Source of the DNA: Mycolicibacterium cosmeticum
GTDB taxonomy: Bacteria > Actinomycetota > Actinomycetes > Mycobacteriales > Mycobacteriaceae
Direction of reading: 5' to 3'
Assembly (NCBI RefSeq): GCF_000613185.1
Contig: NZ_CCBB010000001.1
Location: 1,550,001-1,614,000 of the forward strand
DNA length: 64,000 nt
Made by a program: the position numbers and the translations under genes. Shown piece by piece: positions 27,190 through 33,558 of the stretch (positions within the stretch are counted from its first letter, which is position 1; every line of letters starts with the position of its first letter). The notes under the pieces are model-generated. The model was not told the DNA's origin. It ran no database searches and was given only the letters and a program-made list of their open reading frames with translations.

Positions 27190-27720
27190 ATGACCGTCGA
27201 TCACGGCCATCCCGCGCCGGCACCGTCGGCCGCGACACAGCGGACTCCCGACCACGCGATCACCATGACCGTTCTGATGTCCCCCGACATGGCGAACTTT
27301 TCGGGCAACGTGCACGGCGGTGCCATCCTGAAGACCCTCGATCAGGTGGCGTACGCGTGCGCGAGCACCTTCGCGCGCAGTTACGTGGTGACCCTGTCGG
27401 TGGACCGGGTGCTCTTTCGCGAGGCCATCCATGTCGGTGAACTGGTCACCTTCTCTGCGGCGATCAACTACACCGGACGCACATCGATGGAAGTGGGCAT
27501 CAGGGTCGACACCGTCGAACCCCGCACGGGCGTCACCCGCCACACCAACAGCTGCTATTTCACCATGATCGCGGTAGACGGCGACGGTAATCCCGCTCAG
27601 GTGCCACAGTTGAGGCCGCGCGACCCCCTTGCCGTACGTCGTTACGAAGACGCGCGCCGACGCCGGCGCGCCCAGCGGCGTCAGTTCGAAGGCGAGCACG
27701 CCTGCGAACCCACCGAGTGA
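27190..27720 (+). CDS. hotdog-fold acyl-CoA thioesterase
   Basis: Thioesterase of the YciA/BFIT hotdog group, 176 residues, that hydrolyses acyl-CoA. The signature reads MSPDMANFSGNVHGGAILKT, followed by YVVTLSVDRVLFREAIHVGE; the conserved Asn/Asp-His region precedes the long helix. The tail is arginine-rich (RRYEDARRRRRAQRR), possibly disordered. It begins four bases after the semialdehyde dehydrogenase stop, so it is in the operon. Why a thioesterase is needed for an imino-acid route is unclear; it may deal with an acylated side product. Confidence 0.82.
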   Translation: MTVDHGHPAPAPSAATQRTPDHAITMTVLMSPDMANFSGNVHGGAILKTLDQVAYACASTFARSYVVTLSVDRVLFREAIHVGELVTFSAAINYTGRTSMEVGIRVDTVEPRTGVTRHTNSCYFTMIAVDGDGNPAQVPQLRPRDPLAVRRYEDARRRRRAQRRQFEGEHACEPTE

Positions 27721-27735
27721 AAGCTGGTGTACCCC

Positions 27736-28509
27736 ATGACATCACCCGTAACCATCGTCACGGGAGCCTCCTCCGGGATCGGCGCGGCCACGGCCCAACT
27801 GCTGGCCAGGAAAGGCCACGCGGTCGCGCTGTTGGCGCGCGACGAGGCGGCGCTGCGTGACGTTGCGGCCACCCTGCCCGCCGGCACACCGCAACTGGTC
27901 CGGCCCTGCGATGTGACGGCACCCCAGCAAGTCGCCGAGGCGGTCGCCGCCGTCGTGGAAGAACTGGGAACACCGTTCGGACTGGTCAATGCCGCGGGCG
28001 TCTGCGTGCCCAGCCCGTTACCGCAGACCAGCACGGCAGACTGGGACACGACCCTGGCGGTCAACCTCACCGGCACATTTCTGATGTGCCAAGCCGTCGC
28101 CCCTCACATGTGCGCCTCGAGCGAGGTGGGGAGCATCGTGAACTTCGGCTCCGAAGCCGGGTCGATCGGCATGCCGCACTATTCCGCGTACTGCGCCAGC
28201 AAGGCCGGTGTTCTCGGCCTCACCAGGGCGCTGGCGGCCGAGCTGGCTCCGGCGGTGCGGGTGAACGCCTTGTGCCCGGGACCGGTCGACACTCCGATGC
28301 TGCGCAGCGAATTCGCGTTGACCGGGGATGTCGACAAGGCCTACCGAGCGGAGGTCGACCGGGTTCCGTTGCGTGCCATCGCGACCGCAGCCGAGGTGGC
28401 CGACGCCGCGGTCTGGCTGTTGCACGCCGGTGGCGCCACGGGTACCGCGCTCGCGCTCGACGGCGGAACCACCGTGGCCTGCTACGGCGCCGCGCCGCAC
28501 CAACACTAG
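27736..28509 (+). CDS. short-chain dehydrogenase/reductase
   Basis: NAD(P)-dependent SDR of 257 residues: glycine loop TGASSGIGAATAQLLA, NAAG motif (VNAAGVCVP), Ser in NFGSEAGSIG, and catalytic YSAYCASKAG (Tyr and Lys), then PGPVDTPML. The ATG at 27736 is favoured over a GTG at 27727. In the operon it could oxidise a hydroxyl group of the substrate or reduce a carbonyl. Sequence alone does not say which. Confidence 0.83.
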   Translation: MTSPVTIVTGASSGIGAATAQLLARKGHAVALLARDEAALRDVAATLPAGTPQLVRPCDVTAPQQVAEAVAAVVEELGTPFGLVNAAGVCVPSPLPQTSTADWDTTLAVNLTGTFLMCQAVAPHMCASSEVGSIVNFGSEAGSIGMPHYSAYCASKAGVLGLTRALAAELAPAVRVNALCPGPVDTPMLRSEFALTGDVDKAYRAEVDRVPLRAIATAAEVADAAVWLLHAGGATGTALALDGGTTVACYGAAPHQH

Positions 28510-28534
28510 ACACCCGGCAACACAGGAGACCACC

Positions 28535-29344
28535 CTGACTCTCAAACAGGCACTCAACGTACCCAACGTCGGAAATGCCGACGCCATCGTCGAATTGGCA
28601 GTGCAAGCCGAGGCGGCCGGGTGGGACGGGTTCTTCGTCTGGGACACCCTGCAAACCGAGGCCGCCACGCCCGTCGACGTGCTCGACCCGGCGGCGGTTC
28701 TGGCCGCGATCGCCGTATCGACCTCCCGCATCGCGCTCGGTCCGATGGTCATCGCGCTCCCTCGTCGCCGGCCCTGGAAGGTCGCCAAGGAGATCATCAC
28801 CATCGACCATCTGGCTGGTGGCCGCGTCATCGCCGGATTCGGTTTGGGGGCACCCCCCAAGGAGGAGTTCGCCGACTTCGGTGAGCCGACCGACCTGCGC
28901 GCCCGCGCCGAGTTACTGGACGAGGGCCTTGCCATCATCGACGCGATGTTCGCCGGCCAGAAGCTCGACCATGACGGGCCCGCCTACCGGGTGCATGCGC
29001 ACCTGAGCCCCAGGGGGTTCCAGCGACCACGGCCACCGATCTGGGTGGCGTCCATCGGCACCAACCGCGGACCGGTGGCGCGCGCCCGCCGATGGGACGG
29101 GGTGTTCACCCTCACCGAGGACTTCCAGGGACTCACCCCGGGCGATGTCCATGCGTGGCGGGACCGGGTCGGCCGCGAGGACTCGTACGTCATCACCACC
29201 ACCGCGCGTGCCGGCATCCGATCCCGCGATCTCGAGGCCGCCGGGCTGAACTGGCGCGTCAGCGAACCACCGCACCTGCACAACGACTGGATCACCGACC
29301 TGCGCCCACTCGTCCTGGCGGGGCCCGACGCGTCGGACTTCTGA
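28535..29344 (+). CDS. LLM-class flavin-dependent oxidoreductase with apparent CTG start
   Basis: Luciferase-like oxidoreductase of 269 residues, TIM-barrel fold with FMN or F420. Elements are ALNVPNVGNADAIVELAVQA, WDGFFVWDTL, ALGPMVIALPRRRPWKVAKE, LAGGRVIAGFGLGAP and PPIWVASIGTN. There is no ATG or GTG ahead of the conserved N-terminus: AGGAG at 28523-28527 lies seven bases before a CTG that begins TLKQALNVPN in frame. The next in-frame GTG (28601) would remove the first barrel strand. A CTG start is rare but consistent. Last gene of the permease operon; convergent to the GMC pair. Confidence 0.75.
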   Translation: MTLKQALNVPNVGNADAIVELAVQAEAAGWDGFFVWDTLQTEAATPVDVLDPAAVLAAIAVSTSRIALGPMVIALPRRRPWKVAKEIITIDHLAGGRVIAGFGLGAPPKEEFADFGEPTDLRARAELLDEGLAIIDAMFAGQKLDHDGPAYRVHAHLSPRGFQRPRPPIWVASIGTNRGPVARARRWDGVFTLTEDFQGLTPGDVHAWRDRVGREDSYVITTTARAGIRSRDLEAAGLNWRVSEPPHLHNDWITDLRPLVLAGPDASDF

Positions 29345-29425
29345 CCGGCGTACGTGCACGACGACGGGGGCATCGGGGACGCCTTGTGTCTCAGACCGAT
29401 TCGATGTCGGACCGACGCGTGACCA

Positions 29426-29929
29426 TCATTCGCCGGCAGCCGGGACGTAGATGTGACCGCGTTCCAGCACCGGGTCGAGGATACCGCTGCCGATCTCGTC
29501 GGCAGCCAGTTCCAGTGGTGCCGGGTCGCGGTGCTGGCCCGGGTAGCCGATGAGTTTCATGACTTGAGGGGTCATGAAATAGGCGCCGGCCAACACCGAA
29601 GACATCGGGTCGAAGGTGAACTTGTCCTCGGCGGACATCCTCTTGAGCGCGTCCCACAACTCGCCGTCGGGAACCTCGCTGAGCTTGCAGGCGCCGCCGA
29701 CGACGGCGTCGAACACGTCGGTCCGCGCCGCCAGTGCCAGCTCCAGGTAAGAGGTGTACTGCTCGGCCTCACTGGCTTTCGGATTGGGGCCCGACTCCGG
29801 GATCAGGCAATCGGCCACCCGCAGGAGCGCCGCCAACTCGGTCTCCGTCAGCGCCCGAGGGGGCTGGGTGTTGCGCGGCGGCACGGATAACCGTTGCCGG
29901 GGCACGTGCCGATGTCCATTCGAAGTCAT
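29426..29929 (-). CDS. gluconate 2-dehydrogenase subunit 3-like protein
   Basis: Small subunit of 167 residues of the Gluconate_2-dh3 family. It reads LTETELAALLRVADCLIPES, a helix carrying the family signature, and YLELALAARTDVFDAVVG; MTPQVMKLIGYPG is a later conserved segment. In known systems this subunit pairs with a GMC flavoprotein and helps its export or electron transfer. Its ATG overlaps the GMC stop by four bases, so the two are coupled. No clear twin-arginine motif (RR followed by large hydrophobics) was seen, so export is not supported. Confidence 0.82.
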   Translation of the reverse strand: MTSNGHRHVPRQRLSVPPRNTQPPRALTETELAALLRVADCLIPESGPNPKASEAEQYTSYLELALAARTDVFDAVVGGACKLSEVPDGELWDALKRMSAEDKFTFDPMSSVLAGAYFMTPQVMKLIGYPGQHRDPAPLELAADEIGSGILDPVLERGHIYVPAAGE

Positions 29930-31563
29930 GCGTGTGCCTTTCGGGCCGTGACCTGCTCGACGACACTCTTGGCGACGCGCAGCGCCAGAGCGGTGATGGT
30001 GCAGGTGGGGTTGGCGGATCCAGAGGTGACGAAGATGCTGCCGTCGGCGATGTACAGGTTGTCGACATCGTGGGTCCGGCCGTACGAGTCGACGACGGAG
30101 GTCGCCGGGTCGTCACCCATGCGCGCGGTGCCCAGCAGGTGACCAGGCTGGTCTACCCAGATCTCCTGGGTGAGGACGCGGACGGCGCCCGCCGCCTGGT
30201 GGAGTTCGACCATGCGGTCGACGGTGAATTTCAGTATCTTGCGGGTGTTTTCGCTGATCCGGTATTCGATTTTCGGTGCCGGCAGTCCGTCCCCGTCGAC
30301 CAGCTCCGAGGAGAGGGTGACGCGGTTGTGCAGCTCGGGCAGATCCTCGGTATTGGCGGCCCACAGAATCCCGTTCTGCGCCAGTCGGGCCACGTCATGA
30401 ACCGCCGGACCCCACAAGTCTTCGAAATCGAGTTGTCGGTGGGCTTCGATGGCGTTGAGTGGGCCGGGCGTCGGCAGGATGTGCATCTTGCTACCGCGCA
30501 CGAAGCCGCGGGAGGTATCCGTTTCGTAGAACTGGAGTGAATGGATCAGCTGACCGGCCGGCCCGCGCCAGCTTTCCAGCGGCTCGTCGTAGAACCCCAG
30601 CGCACTGCAATTGGGGTGCAGCATGAGATTTCTGCCCACCATGTCCGACGAGTTGGCCAGCCCGTTGGGGTGTCGGTCGCCGGCGGACAGGAGTAGTAGG
30701 CGTGGCGTACCAACCCCGTTGGCGCACAGCACCACGGTGCGGGCGGCCTGGAACCGCGCGGTGCCGGCGCGGTCGACGTATTCCACGCCGGTGGCCAGCC
30801 CGGTGTCGTCGTCCGTCACCACCCTGCGGACCCGGGCGCCGGTGACGATATCGGCACCGAGCTTCTGCGCCTGAGGTAGATAGATCAGGTCGAAGGACGC
30901 CTTCGCCCCCTGGGGACAACCCCACTCACACGTCCCCCAACGGCCGCACTGCTCAAGGGTTTTGAATTTCTGACTGGCGATGGCGTTGGTTCCCGGCCAC
31001 CAGTGCCAGCCCAGCGCGTTGGCCGCCTGGGCACCCTTGAGCCCGGCCTTCCCGAGCGGATTCGGGGGCAGCGGATAGGTCAGGCCGTCCGGGTAGGCGG
31101 TGTCACCGTCGACACCCGAAACGCCGATGAATGCGTCGACCTCGTCGTGGTACGGCTTGAGGTCATCGTAGGAGATCGGCCAGTCGTCCCCGACGCCGTC
31201 GAGGGTCTTGACCCGGAAGTCGGAAGGCACCAGGCGTGGCCATTCAGCGCCGTAGAAGATCGAACTGCCGCCGACGGCGTTGAACATCACCGGCCACATA
31301 TCGGACTCGGACACGTCGACCGGATAGTCCGCCGGAAGGTGGCGGACGTTGGGATCGTGCGACCAGTCGTGCTGGATCAGCAGTTCCCATTCCGGGTGGT
31401 TTGCCGGGAAGTCACTCGGATTAACCCAGTCACCCTGTTCCAGCACCATCACGCTCAGGCCCGCGGCCGCGGCGGTGTGCGCGACGACCGCACCGGAGGG
31501 TCCGGCACCGATCACGAGCACGTCGACCGTCGACTTCGTTTCACCGGGAGTTTCTGATGCCAT
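29926..31563 (-). CDS. GMC-family FAD dehydrogenase (gluconate/choline dehydrogenase type)
   Basis: FAD enzyme of 545 residues in the glucose-methanol-choline family. The N-terminal loop is VIGAGPSGAVVAHTAAAAG; the middle has CGRWGTCEWGCPQGAKAS, the cysteine-rich sequence typical of bacterial gluconate dehydrogenase-like members; the C-terminus reads TARMGDDPATSVVDSYGRTH and ADGSIFVTSGSANPTCT. It oxidises an alcohol, passing electrons on, with the small subunit encoded next. Operator E lies 97 bases upstream, so it is part of the GntR regulon. It is one candidate for the missing oxidation step. GAGAGG precedes the ATG. Confidence 0.85.
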   Translation of the reverse strand: MASETPGETKSTVDVLVIGAGPSGAVVAHTAAAAGLSVMVLEQGDWVNPSDFPANHPEWELLIQHDWSHDPNVRHLPADYPVDVSESDMWPVMFNAVGGSSIFYGAEWPRLVPSDFRVKTLDGVGDDWPISYDDLKPYHDEVDAFIGVSGVDGDTAYPDGLTYPLPPNPLGKAGLKGAQAANALGWHWWPGTNAIASQKFKTLEQCGRWGTCEWGCPQGAKASFDLIYLPQAQKLGADIVTGARVRRVVTDDDTGLATGVEYVDRAGTARFQAARTVVLCANGVGTPRLLLLSAGDRHPNGLANSSDMVGRNLMLHPNCSALGFYDEPLESWRGPAGQLIHSLQFYETDTSRGFVRGSKMHILPTPGPLNAIEAHRQLDFEDLWGPAVHDVARLAQNGILWAANTEDLPELHNRVTLSSELVDGDGLPAPKIEYRISENTRKILKFTVDRMVELHQAAGAVRVLTQEIWVDQPGHLLGTARMGDDPATSVVDSYGRTHDVDNLYIADGSIFVTSGSANPTCTITALALRVAKSVVEQVTARKAHA

Positions 31564-31659
31564 GGAGACCTCTCTCGAAGGACACCGCCGAAGTGCGGGC
31601 CGCATCGAACGGATGGACGTCGCTCCCGCCATACGGTGCATCGGTCCGCAGATTTGTGC

Positions 31660-31671
31660 ATTGTCGACAGG
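31660..31671. promoter_or_regulatory. GntR operator (site E) before GMC dehydrogenase operon
   Basis: ATTGTCGACAGG, with an ACAAT half-site (31674-31678) at the same 7-base offset as sites B and D. It sits 97 bases upstream of the reverse-strand GMC start and within the 272-base divergent promoter region. Confidence 0.68.
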
Positions 31672-31768
31672 AGACAATTTATTCTGGACTTGATCCCCGT
31701 CGTCGTCAAGTATTCGGCACGCCGGCGCACCCGGCAGCTCATGAGACCAGCAGCGTCGACTGTTGCAC

Positions 31769-31780
31769 ATTGTCGACAAA
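31769..31780. promoter_or_regulatory. GntR operator (site F) before uncharacterised gene
   Basis: ATTGTCGACAAA with the full core TTGTCGACAA, 56 bases before the start of the uncharacterised gene on the forward strand. Together with site E it places both divergent units under the same regulator. Confidence 0.68.
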
Positions 31781-31835
31781 CAACCGATACTGGCCCGGGC
31801 TGCGATCGTCGGCCCCGGCCGCGAGAGGATGGACG

Positions 31836-32312
31836 ATGGAGAAATGGCGTACGGCGCAAGACATTGCAGCAGCCCATGATCGCTTCGCCGCAAGGCTGGC
31901 GGATTGGTGCCCGCCGTACGCGCACGGCGTCGGCCTCATACCGGCCGACGCGCGCACACCTGCGGCCGATCACTTCTCGGTGGTGAACGTCGGGCCGGGA
32001 TCTCTGCCCGGCGTGGTGATGGCCGAGGTGACCGGATATCGCGGCGGAACAGCCGCATACACTCTCGGCCGGGCCGAGCTCGAACGCGCGATCGACCAGC
32101 TGACGCCTGCCGAAGCGTGCACCGAGCACCCCCACCCGAATCTCTGGACCTGGCGTGACACCTACTTGCCCGCTCTGAGCGCCGATCCGCGTGCGCGGTT
32201 GGTAGCAGTCTTCGTGGCCACCGCAGAGACCGGTATCGACGAAGGGGCCGAGGTCACGGCATTCCGGCACGCGCTGGAGATACACCACCGTCACCGCGCC
32301 GGAACCGTCTAG
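31836..32312 (+). CDS. uncharacterised 158-residue protein of the GntR regulon
   Basis: I do not recognise this family. The protein begins MEKWRTAQDIAAAHDRFAAR and is a soluble mixed alpha/beta sequence with tryptophans at the start and in NLWTWRDTYLPAL, no cysteine-rich motif except one Cys in WCPPYAHGVGLIP, and a His-rich end (EIHHRHRAG). No membrane segment or signal peptide is seen. GAGAGGA stands 7 bases before the ATG. Operator F is just upstream and the UPF0303 gene follows 60 bases later. It may be an accessory enzyme or binding protein of the pathway. Confidence 0.7.
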   Translation: MEKWRTAQDIAAAHDRFAARLADWCPPYAHGVGLIPADARTPAADHFSVVNVGPGSLPGVVMAEVTGYRGGTAAYTLGRAELERAIDQLTPAEACTEHPHPNLWTWRDTYLPALSADPRARLVAVFVATAETGIDEGAEVTAFRHALEIHHRHRAGTV

Positions 32313-32372
32313 CGCTGTCCGGCACCGCCATCAGACCGGCAGACCTACTCGCCACGCACACCGGAGGACACC

Positions 32373-32855
32373 ATGGAACTACCCACCGACTCGTCGGGAT
32401 GGCTCGAGCTCTTCGAGTCCGTTCTGGCAGAAGAGAACACCATCGACTTCGACCGATTCACCTACGACGACGCATGGGACCTCGGCACCGCAATGGCGTC
32501 AAGAGCAGTGGCGTCGTCGCTGCCGGTCGCCATCGCCATCCACTTCGGCGAGCAAAAGGTGTTCCATCGCGCCTTGAGTGGCTCGTCGGCCACGAATGAC
32601 GACTGGCTGATGCGCAAGTTCCGCGCCGTCGCCAAGCACAACTGCTCGTCCTTCGCCATGGCCTGTAAACACCGGGCGAGCGACTCCGACTACTTCGTCG
32701 AAGGCGGATACGATCCCGCGTTCATCGCATTGGCCGGCGGTGCGGTACCGCTGCGCGTGCGCGGATCGCTGATCGGCGCGGTGGGCGTCTCGGGACTCGC
32801 CGGCGAGGACGACCACCGTTTCGTCGTCGACGCACTGCTCGCCTTCCGTCGCTAG
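32373..32855 (+). CDS. UPF0303/GlcG-HbpS-like domain protein
   Basis: Protein of 160 residues with the UPF0303 layout (relatives of yeast YBR137W and of the heme-binding HbpS/GlcG fold). It shows LPVAIAIHFGEQKVFHRALS, then NDDWLMRKFRAVAKHNCSSF and a C-terminal VPLRVRGSLIGAVGVSGLAG that is shared with GlcG. The fold binds small ligands or heme in some members. It lies downstream of the uncharacterised gene and probably in its transcript. GAGGACACC precedes the ATG. Confidence 0.8.
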   Translation: MELPTDSSGWLELFESVLAEENTIDFDRFTYDDAWDLGTAMASRAVASSLPVAIAIHFGEQKVFHRALSGSSATNDDWLMRKFRAVAKHNCSSFAMACKHRASDSDYFVEGGYDPAFIALAGGAVPLRVRGSLIGAVGVSGLAGEDDHRFVVDALLAFRR

Positions 32856-32883
32856 CGGCGAACCACCGGCTGGTCCGACGCCC

Positions 32884-33558
32884 TCATCGCAACGCCTGCA
32901 ATCTGGCGATGGTCTCCTCCGGGGTAGCGTCCGGCCCGACGATGCCGTAGACGATCCGCCCGCAGCACACCGCACTCAACACCCGGTCGGTGAACGCCTC
33001 GACATCACCCCACGGCAGATACGGCTTGGCGATCAGCAGCGCCGCGACACCGTGCACGGCGGCCCACAGCTCCAGCGCCGCGTCCGTCGAATCCCCTTGC
33101 GGGTAGACACCTTCGGCCATCAACGCCTCGATCGACGCGCGCATGTGCTGAAAGGCCGAGCTGGCCAGCGTCACGTCGACATCACTGCCCGGGTTGCCCT
33201 CACCCATGGTCGCGATGCGGTAGAGCTCCGGGGTCTGGCGGGCGAAGCGCACATAGGCCAGCCCTTGGGCCCGCAACACCTCGATCGTGGAGGTCTGGCC
33301 GACCGCGACCCGCTGCATCTCCTCGTCGAGCTTTTCGAAATAGCGCGCGCACACCGCGTCCAGTAGCGCGTCCTTGTCGGCGAAATGCAGGTAGATCGAC
33401 GGCGGGGTGACCCCGACCCGCTGGGCTACCGCCCGGATCGACACCGACTTGGCATGCCCGGTTTCCAGCAGCAGCTCGGTGGTCGCGTCCAGGATCTCCT
33501 CGCGCAACTGGTCACCCGAGCCGCGTGCGGCGCGGCGGCGTTTGAGTGCTTCAACCAC
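32884..33558 (-). CDS. TetR-family regulator coupled to MMPL gene
   Basis: Repressor of 224 residues. DNA-binding part: LREEILDATTELLLETGHAK, then IRAVAQRVGVTPPSIYLHFADKD. The C-terminal ligand domain is of the WHG type (LWAAVHGVAALLIAK). It begins with GTG overlapping the end of the MMPL gene by eight bases, so it is translated after the transporter from one message. It probably senses a substrate of that exporter. A palindrome upstream of the MMPL gene is a suitable operator. Confidence 0.85.
   Translation of the reverse strand: MVEALKRRRAARGSGDQLREEILDATTELLLETGHAKSVSIRAVAQRVGVTPPSIYLHFADKDALLDAVCARYFEKLDEEMQRVAVGQTSTIEVLRAQGLAYVRFARQTPELYRIATMGEGNPGSDVDVTLASSAFQHMRASIEALMAEGVYPQGDSTDAALELWAAVHGVAALLIAKPYLPWGDVEAFTDRVLSAVCCGRIVYGIVGPDATPEETIARLQALR

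Noticed and set aside
30058..30072. Another TGTCGAC sequence resembling the cluster operator
   Set aside because: It lies deep inside the GMC dehydrogenase coding sequence and lacks the flanking symmetry; the similar bases near 28330 are also inside a gene.
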